Shown: positions 1 to 11,449, numbered from the stretch's first letter. The stretch is DNA of 64,000 nucleotides from Ascaphus truei (GCA_036426205.1 CM071567.1:292450405-292514404); one strand, 5' to 3'. Notes: generated by a model not told the origin, from the letters alone. Numbers and translations: made by a program.

Positions 1-863
1 CCGCGACAGGTCCATGATGACACGCGTGACCACCACAGGCCAGGGAAGCCATCCAACAGCTCCGCGCCGTCACAGAGGGGCATACCCCCAGGTTCGGGCT
101 AGGCCAGCCCCTGCGCCCGTCCCATGATGACATGGGTGGCGCATACGCCACAGGAAACCCACCCATCGCCACACGAGGGGTTAATCCATAACTTCACTCT
201 GCACTAGGATCCACCTACACCTGCGGCTCACTCCCGCCTCAGCTCTACCATTTGGGCGCCTGCTACTGAGTGGGGCGGTTCAACCCAACTGTGCAGCTGC
301 TTGCGAGCTGCCTATTGGTCACCAGCCCTTATATATACTCAGCCAGCCCCTTTGGCAATTGGCTGAGCATATATCTTTCATTCCTAACGTAGTGCTTACC
401 TCAAGCTTCTGTTGCCTTGTGCCTGTGCATTCTGATCCTGTTTGTTCCTCAGTGTTTTGACCTCGGCTTGTACCCTGGACCCCGACATCTCTCACCGTCG
501 CTGCATCGGACCTCCACCTTCTTCGCTCCTGGACCTCGGCAATCCTCTCCAAAACCATCTGATTTTTCAACCCCTGACCACGGCGAGTATTATGATATTC
601 TAACCTTATCTCCTTCTCCAACCCTTTACCCGGCTATACGACTATCACTCTGCACTCTGGACAAGCCACACGCGGAAGGTCGGTTTATACTAAAACATCC
701 CCTCCTAACCTCGTGGTTCCATTTTGTTTGTGGTGAGCACCCGTTACAACACGCACTTATCTCCTTCAGTCCACTTCCAGAAACCTGCTTATAGTTACCT
801 AGTTCAATAAAGAATCTGGTCGTTCTTCCTTCTTTGCTGAACTACCCCAACTTGGAACAATTT
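1..863 (+). mobile_element. LTR-like segment, Ty3/gypsy-type, left end outside window
   Basis: This has the layout of an amphibian gypsy-type LTR. There is a GC-rich upstream part with an imperfect internal repeat (CCATGATGACA at about 12 and 122), a TATA-like TTATATATACTC near 330, a C/T-rich stretch of the kind seen in such LTRs, and AATAAA near 808. It ends near CTTGGAACA at about 862. The same style of sequence occurs in the better-supported solo LTR at 55694-56458. The 125-residue open frame inside it (417-794) has no recognisable domain. The start and TSD cannot be checked because the left end is not in the window. Confidence 0.5.
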
Positions 864-908
864 GACCAGAGTCTCTCAAAACCGTTTCCTGTCTAAGTTT
901 CTCTCAAG

Positions 909-1378
909 GGTAGAGAGAGAGTGATGCTCACATATATATATGATCTGATCCAGATAATGATCCACACAGGGATGGCAAATTGAACCAATAAGTATAAACA
1001 GTCCATAAGAACACATGTAATCCAAGCCGGATAACTAGACCATAGTCAGAGGCCAACTGACCGGCATAAAGGTTCAAGATGTATTAACCCCACAGTATTC
1101 CAATCATAGGGTCAAGGGATAATGCAAAGGCCAAGGCCCGTTACCTGCCCTTAGGGGTGTCCAGGGAAGATCCTCAGTATAGCAGGAACCATAGGCGTCA
1201 TCCTGAAAGGTAGTCAGCAACAGAGAAGGTGAGCAAGTGAGCACAGCACATACACCATCCATGGTAATAAATGAATCCAGGGCACCTCAAGTAACAAAGC
1301 AAGGTATTTAATTAATCAATCACAATGGTAAGGAGAATCTACGCACCAACGCGTTTCATCCGACAGGGACTTTATCGA
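909..1378 (-). mobile_element. Single-arm PLE-type insertion with 11-bp TSD
   Basis: The 11 bases TTTCTCTCAAG occur at 898-908 and again at 1379-1389, flanking this 470 bp segment. This is a direct target-site duplication. On the minus strand the insert begins with a degenerate hammerhead-like motif (GATAAAG, stem, GATGAAACGCG at about 1350-1378) and runs to a purine/pyrimidine-rich end at 909. The pattern matches the pLTR arms of the PLEs in this window. It has no ORF. Confidence 0.65.
1346..1378 (-). ncRNA. Degenerate hammerhead-like motif
   Basis: Minus strand: a CTGATGA-like box altered to CGATAAA is followed by AGTCC, a short loop and GATGAAACGCGTTGG. The GAAACGCG half is intact and the first box is mutated, so activity is unlikely. 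It sits at the very start of the inserted segment. Confidence 0.4.
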
Positions 1379-1627
1379 TTTCTCTCAAGACTTCGCACGA
1401 TTTCCTATTTTAAAACTGTTTGTAAACTAACTTGTAATGGGAATTTTGTTTATCATGTCTAATTAACTAGGTTGATAATAACAGTGTGGTGAAAAAAGGA
1501 GAATTACGTGCACTATATAAACGTGACGTGATTAATTGTGACAATAAGGTCAATTAATTACGTGTACCTTGAACAGAGCGTCTGCAGCTGCGATGGAGGG
1601 GGGGCTCCAGGACCACCTGGAGCTAAA

Positions 1628-2812
1628 AGATAAATACAAAAAAAGAACACAGCGCACAACGCTCATAGTGCATAAAAATTATATTCACATATACAAAAAA
1701 ATGGTGAGTATGTAGCGTACATCAAATACGTACACAAGCAGTTTCGGGATATGTTACCCACTCCTCTGGAGACCGGATTAGGTGTCCCACAGGGGTAAAA
1801 CGTGATCTCTGGTGCAGGGTCCTAGTGGGGTAGATGCACAACCTCTGCTGGTCCTTGCTGCCCCACAGCACGAGTAAACGCGGAGCTGTTGCCCATGCAG
1901 TGCTTTTGCAAGAGCAAAACTGAGCATCAGCTGGGCGCTGGCACTCTCCTCCGTGTGAAACACTTCCTGGTTGATGACGTCACCAAGGGAGTCGCGATTC
2001 GGCGCCGTTCAAACTCAGACGCTCGCGCAGTAGGGTGCTAGTAGAAAGGTCGAAGCATTGTCCAGAATGTCTCTACGCGTTTCGAACACAACAGGTTCTT
2101 CTTCATCAGGACTACAAATCGAGTGGTTTCAGGTAAATCCTAATACCCCGCGATCCGTGCCTCTTGGACTGAGCCGTCTACTCTCTTATCCAATAGTAGA
2201 GCGGCAGGGGCGGAGTTAAAGTCCCAAGGCAAGCGTCCTGGTAGTCATAAACATGTGAAAAAAACACTCAATAAACTTTATTAAACAAAAACAATGATTA
2301 CCAAGACGCGATTGATGAACTAAAAACAAGAGACAAATGTTAAACCATGGCAAAAAAGCACATAACAGGTTGTATCAGTTGCCCTATGGACTGGATGACA
2401 ATGGAGAAATATGTTATGTAAAGAAGCTTGAAAATATTCAGAGCAGACTAGATCTAAAAAGCAGCAGACTAAAAAATCTTAAAACTATGAAATTACAATA
2501 AATATTTTATAAAGCAGACATAAACGAAAATATTATAATTCCGTTTTAAAATACTGGAAAGAGTTAAAGATTACTTAGGATTCAAAAGATCAGTACAGAG
2601 ACCAGATATCGATATCTTCATTAAACCCCTGGATACAAGTGTTTAATTTGTGTATCAGAAGGTTTCCTGCCTGGATAATTCCTTAACCCTATCCCCCCCC
2701 CTCCTATTTTTTGGTAATGCTTAATGCCTTTAATAGGAGGGTTGAGGGATCACTATTGTGACATAGTGCGTAATGTTTTGAAAGGCTATGTTTCATGAAC
2801 CCTCTTTTTTCA
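1628..2812 (-). mobile_element. PLE A, left inverted arm (truncated copy, minus strand)
   Basis: This is the reverse complement of the 3' part of PLE A at about 4985-6200. Both contain the same endonuclease C-terminus (GFMKHSLSKHYALCHNSD here), the same stretch ending in AATAAACTTTATTA-like sequence, and the same hammerhead region. Homology stops abruptly at about 2812 inside the endonuclease coding sequence, so this is a 5'-truncated copy in head-to-head orientation with A. Inverted partial copies joined to a PLE are a known feature of Penelope insertions. On its outer side this arm extends beyond the end of the right arm. Confidence 0.8.
2069..2113 (-). ncRNA. Hammerhead ribozyme motif in PLE A left arm
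   Basis: Minus strand: CTGATGA (2103-2109), one extra A, stem II closing with GAA/TTC, GAAA (2080-2083) and then CGCGTA. The GAAACGCGTA half gives a self-complementary ACGCGT in place of stem III, as in dimer-forming hammerheads of PLEs (Penelope hammerheads are established in the literature). Stem II here looks eroded compared with the right arm at 5704-5740, which keeps a longer stem. Confidence 0.7.
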
Positions 2813-3931
2813 CCATATTCATTGCTCTGTTTGGTGCTGCACTTAGACCTGTTGGTTTTAACACCTTTTATTGTGTGGGTTAAACCCTTGTTTCTATTAT
2901 GGCGTGGCGACTGGTAGAATGCAGGAAAAAAACGTGATGAAAAACTTTGATTCACTTTTCTGTGAGGAAACACCACTGTAGTTCCTAACGAGGAAAATAG
3001 TTAAGGGTCCATTGAAAGAATTTTGAAGTTTTTTAGAGCAATTACTCCTTACGCGAAGAAAATCCACCTTGATGAACAAGAATTTCAGAAATAGGGAGGT
3101 GATCAGGGTCCTTGGCCTGCGCTTTGACTAAATCACCCACCCTTCGTAACGGAAATGAGCATGTTTTTAAAAGAGTGGAATAGGATCCTGGATGACTGCT
3201 CCATATCACTAATGCAGACTTATTATTTATGAAGAACAAAATGTTGAAATCACTTGGATAAAGAGATTTCTTAGTATAAAAGTACTTGGCCCTAGTACGA
3301 ACTAGATTGCCGGAGATCGAGCACAACCGACTCAGCATGAACTTGACACATACGGAGGAAGAATAGAAAAAGAAAACTGAAACAATGTTTCATCGAGACG
3401 GCCGATTATGACAATGCACAGACAAAGGACTGGGCTCAAGACCCCAGAAGAAGTAGGTCTTTAAAAACAAAACCAGACAAGAGGGGGGAGAAAGATGATC
3501 ATCCCAACTCCCAACTAGAACTAATGAGCACATATAGAAACTTTACATCTTCCACTAACCAAAGAGGTTGGGAAAAATGGAATGAGAGGTAGGGACACCC
3601 AAGGTTATGAGGATAGAAGGGGGTTTGACCCCCAAACAAATGGTTACCCCCGTCAACATAGCCAGAGAGGCATTTTAGAAAACTCCCATTATAAAAGGTA
3701 AAAACATTCACATTTTAAATATGGGCAAAGAGAATACGTAAAATATGAGTACATCTTAAACCAGAGAGTTTTTAAAAACCGATCCTTAGATCAGAGAATC
3801 ACCGTCCCAACCTCACCCTCGGGGTTTTTTTAGACTCTCCGTCCAGAACGAGACACAACTAATCCCTAAAAAGGGGAGGTCTGGTGGAGTCACAAAACCA
3901 GAGATAAAGAAAGAGGGAAAAGGGTCCTGTC

Positions 3932-4162
3932 GTGCGTGGAACAAGTAGGGGGGACCAGACTTCAAGAAAAGAGATTGGCGAAAGGTCTAAAGAAATCAAC
4001 GCCTATAGTGGATTTTTAATCGTCCTATGTTATTCGACGATATCAAAAAAAGGTTTTAGAAGCAGGTTCTCCACTTTCTCCGGTCCTTGGGACAAGTGGT
4101 TTTCAGTATATTTCAGTACCTCAGATTTATCACGGAATCTTACTCTGAGAGAATTTTATTAA
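3932..4162 (+). pseudogene. PLE A N-terminal coding remnant
   Basis: The open frame ends with DKWFSVYFSTSDLSRNLTL and REFY. This resembles the conserved N-terminal block of vertebrate PLE ORFs, which has a K/R-L-T/R-L-R-x-x-F ending. The upstream reading is broken by frameshifts and stops. It lies directly before the point where the RT core is missing. Confidence 0.55.
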
Positions 4163-4222
4163 ATCTGATATAGAAAACCCCCACAAACACAGAAGCTTGG
4201 AGAATTTAGTTATGAGGGGAAT

Positions 4223-4621
4223 GTGGTAACAAAAACCCACTTTAAGGAGGTTGATTCAAACAACCTCCTTATGGCCACAAGTAACCACAAAAAAACGTGG
4301 ATATCTAATATCCCCAGTGGCCAATACTACAGACTGAAGAAAAACTGTAGTACAGCAATAGATTTTGAAGACCAGGCCAAGAAATTAACATCAAGGTTTT
4401 TAGAGAGGGGATACCATCTAGAGAAACTAAATGGGGATTTGGAAAAAATAAGAAAAATAGAGAGAAAAAACATGCTATTAACTAAAGACAAACAAAGCAA
4501 AATCCCTCAAAAATCCCAAAATGAGAGTAAGTGCAACGTCTCTTTTATCACAAATTTTAATTCCATGACTGGGCAGATTGAGAAAATTATAAAAAAAACA
4601 TTGGCCAATCCTCTCAAATGA
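4223..4621 (+). pseudogene. PLE A RT-to-EN linker remnant
   Basis: A 132-residue open frame contains KTHFKEVDSNNLL, then WISNIPSGQYYRLKKNC, and later SRFLERGY. This NIP-x-GQ-x-x-R-x-(R/K)-(R/K)-NC block with a downstream (R/F)-x-ERGY is the signature linker between RT and endonuclease in Penelope ORFs. The frame ends with a frameshift or stop before the endonuclease, so the protein is broken. Confidence 0.75.
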
Positions 4622-4685
4622 CTCGCTGCTGGGCACCCACCTCTCGAAATTCCCAAAATGTATCTACAGGAAAGCCAGAAATTTA

Positions 4686-5153
4686 AAAAATACTCTATCC
4701 CCAAGTGATATTAAACTAAAAGAACACCTTAGTGGGGAGAGACATTGGTTAAGTACCAAACCAATTGGGAATTTCAAGTGTGGTAAGTGCTCAGTTTGCA
4801 AGCATTTGCATCCCGACAAAAAAACTTTTAAATGTCCAAATGGTGAATTAATTAATATTAATGATTTTATCCTTTGTAATACTGACCATGTAGTTTATTT
4901 AATAGAGTGTCCTTGTGGCCTTTTTTATGTGGGGCGCACTAAACGTGCTTTAAAAGTACGCATTTTAGAACACCTGCGCAACATTAAAATAGGGTTCATG
5001 AAACATAGCCTTTCAAAACATTACACACTATGTCACAATAGTGATCTCTCAACCCTCCTATTTAAAGGCATTAAGCATATACCAAAAAATAGGAGAGGGG
5101 GGATAGGGTTAAGGAATTATCCAGGCAGGAAACCTTCTGGATACACAAATTAA
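4686..5153 (+). pseudogene. PLE A GIY-YIG endonuclease remnant
   Basis: Reading from 4686 gives SPSDIKLKEHLSGERHW and then CGKCSVCKH, a Cys-rich cluster. This is followed by VYLIECPCGLFYVGRT (GIY-YIG core, here YLI and YVG), R-x-LKVRILEH (conserved Arg and His) and SKHYTLCHNSD. The C-terminal part with the metal-binding Glu (R-E-x-x-W/Y-I in PLE B) is lost through a frame change after RRGGIGL. PLE endonucleases nick target DNA for reverse transcription; this copy is inactive. Confidence 0.85.
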
Positions 5154-5703
5154 ACACCTTGTATCCAGGGGGTTTAAATGAAGATATAGATATCTGGTCT
5201 CTGTACTGATCTTTTAATCATAAGTAACTCTTTTTAACTCTTTCCAGTATTTTAAACGGAATTATATTATTTGCGTTTCTATTCCTTTTATAAAATATGT
5301 TTTATTGTAATTTCAAATCAGTTTTTAAGATTTGTAGTCTGCTGCTTTTTAGATATGTCTGCTCTGAATAATTTCAAGCTTCTTTTACATAACATATTTC
5401 TCCATTAGTCATCCAGGTCCATAGGGCAACTGATACAAACCTGTTTATTGTGGCTTTTTTGCCATGTTTTAACACTTTTCTCTCTTGTTTTATACATCAA
5501 TCCGCGTCTTGGTAATCATTGTTGTTGTTAATAAGTTTTATTGAGGTTTTTTTCACATGTTTATGACTACCAGTGACCTTGCCTTTCGGGACTTTAACTC
5601 CGCCCCTTCCGCTCTACTATTGGATAAGATGAGTAGACGAGCTCATGCAATGAGGTCAACAATCGCGGGTATTTAGATTTACCTGAAACCACTCGATTTT
5701 AGT

Positions 5704-5740
5704 CCGTGATAAAAACCTGTTGGTTTCGAAACCGCTTAGG
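5704..5740 (+). ncRNA. Degenerate hammerhead-like motif, PLE A right arm
   Basis: Plus strand: GTGATAA (altered CTGATGA), a stem II made of AAACC/GGTTT around TGTT, then CGAAACCGC. Stem II is better preserved than in the mirrored copy at 2069-2113, while the first core box is mutated. The two arms have therefore decayed at different positions. Confidence 0.5.
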
Positions 5741-6208
5741 ACATTCTGGACAAGTGCTCTACACCTTTCTACTAGCACCCTCTACTGCGCGAGCTGTCTG
5801 AGTTTGAACGGCGCCGAAATCGGCAACTCCCTTTGGTGACGTCATCAACCAGGAAGTGTTTCACCCGGAGGAGAGTGCCAGCGCCCATCTGATGCTCAGT
5901 TTTGCTTTGCAAAAGCACTGCAATGGGCCAACAGCTCCCCTTTCTACTCGTGCTCTGGGAGCAAGCAGACCAGCAAGAGTTGTGCATCTCACCCACTAGG
6001 ACCCTGCACCAGAGATCAGCGTTTCTACCCCTGTGAGGACACCTAATCCGGTCCTCCAGAGGCGTTGGGTACATATCCCGAAACTGCTTGTTGTTACTGC
6101 ATTGATGTACCACATTACTCCACCCTTATTTTTGTATATGTGAATATAATTTTAATGCACTATGAGCGTTGTGCGCTGTGTCTTTTTTGTATTTATGTGA
6201 AAATACAG

Positions 6209-6368
6209 ATGTAGCAAAACTTAAAAAGATGAAAGATGAAAAAGCAAAAGTTTACGGCGCTGCATGCTTCTGAATGGGGTCCCCAGCAGCATTAATTCTT
6301 CCAGGCCGTGACCGTTGCGTGACTGCGGGCAGCTGCGGCAACGCAAATGGTAAGGTTTGCTACATCAT
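6209..6368. mobile_element. Short MITE with GATGTAGCAAA ends
   Basis: The left end GATGTAGCAAAACTT and right end AGGTTTGCTACATC are inverted repeats bounding about 160 bp. The interior is moderately GC-rich and has no ORF. A related end, ACAGATGTAGCAAGACTT, occurs at 31934. Superfamily not assigned. Confidence 0.5.
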
Positions 6369-6486
6369 TTATGTACGTCTATGTATTATATAGCGCTTGT
6401 CCTCCCATTATGAATCCTTCCTCACCTCAATAAATTAGATTTGGTAAAATGGGGTTCAGTCAATTAGCTATTATTTTGGCATAGAG

Positions 6487-7150
6487 TGTAATGTATTACA
6501 CTGTGCAGATTGATCTATTCTATAGATTATAACTCACAAAAATCGCAGAACGTATCACATGTCAGAGATCCTTCTCTCTCTTACTGGAGCCCTCTTGAAC
6601 ATGTAATACCGGGATGTCCTCAAGGCACGGGTATGCAAGAATGAAGAGAAAAGACACAATAGTGCCATACTTTCCAACATGTATTTTTTCACTAATAACA
6701 AAGAGTATTCACACTCACATTGCCATTGTTATAAATCGGGTGGGGTAGAGAACCGTTGCTCGTTTGTTTGGTGCAGATGCAGGCAGCTTCAACACGCGTC
6801 TTGGAATCTCTTACTGTGACTTTCCGCTACGTCCAGCCGGTCGCTTCACTTCCCTATCGCGTCACGGCAAGGGCGGTAAGTTCCCACGGCGAGACCCTTT
6901 TCCGGATTCTGCCAGTCCTTCAGCATGTTTTTCCCTCCCTACAAACTCTACGCGTTTTCGCCAGATGCTTCTCAGAGGTATAATTAGATGGGGATACCTC
7001 TATGCTATTTATAGGCCCATCAATTAGGAGATATCACAATTTTAACCCCCTCAGCGCTCACACATAGTGCGAGGTGCAAAAACCCAGTACATTTACAAAA
7101 AGACATATACACAAAACAGTCATCTTTATTAAACATGATCAAAAATAATC
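6487..7150 (-). repeat. PLE B left inverted arm
   Basis: Reverse complement of 9545-10200. Shared landmarks on both arms include the GCAGATGCAGG region, the GACGCGATAG/CTATCGCGTC block, TTAACCCCCTCAGCGCTC and ACAGTCATCTTTATTAAACAT. Differences are scattered substitutions and small indels, so the arms have aged independently. Confidence 0.85.
6946..6980 (-). ncRNA. Degenerate hammerhead-like motif, PLE B left arm
   Basis: Minus strand: CTGAGAAGC, loop ATCT, GGCGAAAACGCGTAG. Compared with the right arm it has lost one base of the CTGACGA box and gained one A in the GAAA box, but it keeps ACGCGTA. Confidence 0.5.
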
Positions 7151-7263
7151 TACTTTTTACCCCATCAAATAAAGGACATTTTTAGAGGTTTTTTATCAGA
7201 TGATTTTAGGAGATTTTTAACAAACTTACTAAATATACTATATGTAAATATAATTTCACTAGA

Positions 7264-9168
7264 ATGAAAGGAAGCTCTCTTGAAGTTTTAATAAAAGATG
7301 AAGACATAATTATAAAACAAGCTGACAAGGGAGGTGGGGTGGTGGTCATGGACCGTTCCTGGTATTTAATTGAAGCTAATAGGATATTAAATGATGATAA
7401 GACATACCAGATCCTAGACCATAATCCCACTAATCCCTTTTTTAAACAGCTACAAGAACTTCTTTTAAAAGGGAAAACGTCAGGTATTTTAAATGAGAAT
7501 GAATAAAAAAATTTATGTAAAGAGAATTCTAAATTACCATTGTTTTACTTTTTACCAAAGATCCATAAAGACATTTTAAACCCTCCAGGCAGACCTATCA
7601 TATCAGGCATAGACTCGCTGACCAATAATCTCTCCAAATATATCGATTGCTTTTTATCTAAATATGTGTCATCTTTTAAAAGTTATATTAAAGACACAAC
7701 CGATATTTTACACAATTTAAACATATCCAATGGGACGAAATTATATTTTGGTCACGGCTGATTTTCCGGCCTTTATACTCAATAAACCATCAGGATGGGA
7801 TAGGTTTCGTCCAGAAAAGTCCTGGGAGGGATACAGTATAAAAAAGAACACAGATTTTTATACTAGAAGCTATAAGATTTATTTTAGAAAAAAACTATTT
7901 TTGGTTCAACGACAATTTTTAATCTACAGAAGTGTGGCACACGCCTGGGGACGAGATTTGCACCTAGTTTATGCGAACATCTTTAGGGGATTGTGGAGGA
8001 GGAGTTCATAGAACCCCCCCATGAACTGTGTGCAATCTTGTCTCCTGCACGATTTATCGATGATGTGCTGTTCATTTGGAATGGGACTGAAGAACACTAA
8101 AATATTTTAATGCCTTGGAATACTAATCGTAATATAAAATTTACTCATAATGGGAGCAGGCATGAATTGAGTTTTTAGATTTAGTTATTTTTATAGAAGA
8201 CTGGTTTTAAAACTAAAACTTTTTTTAAAAGGTGGACCAATAAACTATATTACAAGAAAGCTGCCATCCTCCCCCAATGGATAAAAACATTCCCTATGGA
8301 CAACTAACTAGATAAAACGAACGCTAGTGATGACCCAATGTTTCATGAACAATCTGAAATTTTAATTATCATTTAAAGATAGAAATTATAATGAAAACAC
8401 ACTTCCAAAGAGCCTTGAGAAAACAAATTCTGTCCCGAGAAAGGATCTATATTGGTAAATAACCTAAAAATAAATTTAAATAATACTACCAAATGTAATA
8501 GTCGTTTCTTACTCCTTACAAATAAGATGCCAATGAAATTAATGAAAGTTATATGTAAACATTGGCATATTCTAAAGAACGACCCCCATTCTCAAAGATC
8601 ACATCCCTGACCGACCCCAAATTTTTTAATTTAAAAAAGCCCTATCTTACAAGTCAATTGGCACCAACGACATTCAAGGTTACTCCTAAAGATAAACCAA
8701 ATACATGGCTAGAAAAACCTTGGTTTTATGGGTGCTACTCATGTACTGCTTGTAAATATAAATGACAATAATTGAATTTTAAAAATGCAGACAACAGGCG
8801 AAGATTTTAAGGTAGAACATTTTATTAATTGTAAATCAGATTTTACTATTTATCTACTACAATGCTCGTGCGGATTGCAGTACATAGGTCGCACCTCTAG
8901 ACCATTAAACATCAGAATCTTGGAACATATACGAAATATTAAAAAAGGGTTAATAACACACAATTTATCAAAGCATTTTTTAAATTTCCATAACTCAGAC
9001 CCCAAATCACTAAGGTATATGGGTATAGAACAGGTAGCCAGACATTGGAGGGGGGGCAACAGAATTAACAGTTTAGCCAAAAGAGAGACGTATTGGATAC
9101 ACAAAATGCAGACGCTTGCCGCCTTAGGACTTAATATAGATATTGATATTGGTGCCTTTCTATCTTAA
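7264..9168 (+). pseudogene. PLE B reverse transcriptase-GIY-YIG endonuclease, broken
   Basis: Motifs in order across frames: IIIKQADKGGGVVVMDRSW (RT block 1); FYFLPKIHKDILNPPGRPI and ISGIDSLTNNL (block 2); VTADF (block 3, degraded); GTRFAPSLCEHL (block 4); RFIDDVLFIWNGTEE (catalytic FIDD); a linker around KHWHILKNDP; then the endonuclease IYLLQCSCGLQYIGRTS, LNIRILEHIRNIKKG, SKHFLNFHNSDP and RETYWIHKMQTLAALG, ending at a natural stop. The endonuclease (about 8785-9168) is one open frame with the GIY-YIG core, the Arg and the C-terminal Glu present. The RT half has several frameshifts and stops, so no active protein is made. Confidence 0.9.
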
Positions 9169-9544
9169 AGCTTTTATATTTATTTTATAATATTACTGCA
9201 GTTTTCAAATCTAGTTTTCATTTTTTACCCATTTTTTTAAACATAATTTTCTAATCATTATCTGTTTTTAATCATCTATTAATTATTTAATACCTTATAC
9301 AAGTGTTCGATATGAATATATCTGGGATGATCCAATCATGCATCCTTGAATGAAATAGATATCTGTATCATTATTTTTTTAGTAATTATCTCTTATCTCT
9401 TCTCTTCCTCTAGCTTACTATTACTTCAATTTTAAATATATATTTTTATATTTATACTGATTCCAATGTAGATTAATTATATTTGATATGCTTAGGCAAT
9501 GTTTTATTATATATTATATAGATATATATTGATTTTAAACTTAA

Positions 9545-10200
9545 CAATTATTGATCTATGTTTAATAAAGATGACTGTTTTGTGTATATGTCTTTTTGTA
9601 AATGTACTGGGTTTTTGCACCTCGCGCTATGTGTGAGCGCTGAGGGGGTTAAAATTGTGATATCTCCTAATTTGATGGCGCATAATAGCATATAGGTATC
9701 CCCCATCTAATTATAACTCCTGACGAAGCATCTGGCGAAACGCTATAGTTTGTAGTGAGGGAACCGCTCTGAGGTACTGGCAGAATCCAGCAAAGGTCTC
9801 GTCCAGTGGGAACTTCCGCCCTTAGCCGTGACGCGATAGCGGAAGTGACGCGACGGCTAATGACGTATGCGAAGTCATAGTAAGAGATTCCAAGACGCTG
9901 TGAAGCTGTCCTGCATCTGCACCAAACAACGAGCACGGTTCTCTCCCCCACCCGATTATACATGCAAGTTGAGGTGAATACTCTTGTTAATGTGTGGAAA
10001 AATCAATGTTGAATAGTATGCACTATTGTGGCTTTTCTCTCATCTTGCATACCCGTCCTTGAGGACATCCCGGTTATTACTGTTCAAAGGGCTCCGTCAG
10101 AGCAGAGAAGGATCTCTGACATGTGATCGTTCTGCGATTTTTGTGAGTTCTTTCTATACGTTATATCAATCTGCACAGTGTAATACATACTGCACTATAT
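9545..10200 (+). repeat. PLE B right arm (3' pLTR)
   Basis: Follows the endonuclease stop codon by about 380 bp of AT-rich 3' UTR. It is the partner of 6487-7150. It holds the best-preserved hammerhead of this element at 9716-9750 and ends near CACAGTGTAATACATACTGC. Confidence 0.8.
9716..9750 (+). ncRNA. Hammerhead ribozyme motif, PLE B right arm
   Basis: Plus strand: CTGACGA (9720-9726), one extra A, GC-ATCT-GGC stem-loop, GAAA (9737-9740), then CGCTATAG. Both invariant boxes are intact. The stem III/cleavage side has changed from CGCGTA to CGCTATA. Stem I seen by combining the arms would be AACTC with GAGTT. Likely weak or inactive as it stands, but clearly the PLE hammerhead. Confidence 0.7.
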
Positions 10201-10440
10201 ATGTTATTTTTTCTTGCATATATTGCTACACTTTTCCTGCGCTCCCTCCTCATCCCAAGCAACAAAAATCTACATCCTGGTCTGGAACTGTCCATCAGGG
10301 AAGTTTGAGCTGCTCTTTTTACACTTTTACTTATTCACTATTGGTGTTATATTTTGTGTATATAAGTTGTATTCTTAACAACACTATTGGTTCATCTGGG
10401 AGCGCCCAGTCCATTCCCCACTCCCTTCCCTCACATCCCT

Positions 10441-11400
10441 TTATTTCTGTATTCATAGAGTGTAATGTCTGAGTTAAGAATTGATATCGGCCTAGAACTA
10501 ATGCAATTTAGGGGATCTTTTCCTTCTTTGGTGATAACCACTAGCGAGGCTGGTGACATTATTAATAATGAGAGAATGCCCTTTAACAATGGCACAGTTT
10601 GGGTTGGTGGGTGATCAATACAGTGGTACATTTTTGTAATAGACACCAGAAAAGTCACCTGGCCCTGGGGTTTTGCCATTTCTGAGTGCTTTTATTACTA
10701 TACTTATTTCTTCAGAGGAGATGGGAGACTTCAAGCTTTGTTGATCCACCTTAGATATTTTAGACACATTTTAAATAAATGTAATCTATTTTATGTGATT
10801 TATTCTGGTTGTTTTATTCTTGTCTTTATTTGGATTTAGATTGTAGAGCATTGAATAGTATTTAATACATTCTTTACAGATTAATTATGCTGTAGACCAG
10901 TGATTTTTAACCAGGGTTCAGAGAGCATTAGAATTTCACAATCTAATTCTGGGGTTCCTTAACCAAAAAAAGGTTGGAAAAAACTGCTGTAGACCCATCC
11001 TTCTTTCTTATGCAGTAGATTCTGGGTTACATTGAATTCAAAATAGGTTTTTATTTATTTTGTATTGTATTCAGCATTTTCCAAGTTGTGGTTGTGACTA
11101 TAGCATGGTATCACCAGGCAGATGGTATTATATCTGCCGTAATAACATTTTTGAACAGCCTTGAATCAATAAGTACATGATCAAATCTGGAAAAGGAACT
11201 GTGCAGATTTAATAAAATTAGCAGTCCCTACCCGTGGGGTTAGCGTGACTCCAAGAATCTAACAATTGTATCTGTCTAACTAGATTGTTAAGGGATTTAG
11301 CAGGTAATGTAGGTTGTAAATCAGTTTTGGATAGGGCAAAAAAATCGTCAAGAAGTGGGTTAAGCATAGCATACAGCTCTGAAAAGAAAGCTCATATATC
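10441..11400 (-). mobile_element. L1-like LINE fragment
   Basis: The minus-strand reading contains ISSEEISIVIKALRNGKTPG (the L1-type EE-I...K-x-GK-(S/T)-PGPDG block), then KEGKDPLNCISSRPISILN and SDI (RT block P-G-K-D-P...RPISLLN). Upstream on the same strand, at about 11160-11290, is degraded endonuclease sequence (ANPTGRD, FDHVLID-like). Frameshifts are frequent and only part of the element is present. A hAT MITE is inserted at 10898-10986. Confidence 0.65.
10898..10986. mobile_element. hAT-type MITE with perfect 8-bp TSD
   Basis: The ends CAGTGATTTTTAACC and GGTTGGAAAAAACTG are imperfect inverted repeats. The interior is a palindrome carrying AGAATTTCACAATCTAATTCT. The 8 bases CTGTAGAC occur on both sides (10890-10897 and 10987-10994). 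An 8-bp TSD and CAG..CTG ends are typical of hAT transposons. Confidence 0.8.
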
Positions 11401-11449
11401 TCTTAAGTAAATGTGATTACGTTGAAGTATGTTTATGTTGGAATTTTTT

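Larger units (their letters stand above)
2813..6200 (+). mobile_element. PLE A, Penelope-like element with RT core deleted
   Basis: Plus-strand PLE of the type with a GIY-YIG endonuclease. In order it holds: a 5' part without recognised motifs (2813-3440), degraded N-terminal coding sequence (about 3450-4162), the RT-EN linker (4223-4621), the endonuclease (4686-5153) and a 3' arm with a degenerate hammerhead. The catalytic RT block, including the (Y/F)IDD motif, is missing between about 4165 and 4215. Together with the inverted arm at 1628-2812 the insertion is about 4.6 kb. No clear TSD was found. Confidence 0.75.
6487..10200 (+). mobile_element. PLE B, near full-length Penelope-like element with inverted arms
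   Basis: A 3.7 kb element: about 660 bp inverted arms (6487-7150 and 9545-10200, reverse complements of each other) flank a broken but readable RT-endonuclease ORF on the plus strand. The 5' arm abuts a coding region that lacks the usual N-terminal part, so the copy is 5'-truncated with an inverted pLTR attached, as known for Penelope. The arms include a hammerhead motif and the shared string TGTGATATCTCC, mirrored at each side. No clear TSD was identified. Confidence 0.85.

Noticed and set aside
417..794. 125-residue open frame
   Set aside because: Lies in the LTR-like segment, Pro/Leu-rich by composition; LTRs do not normally code here.
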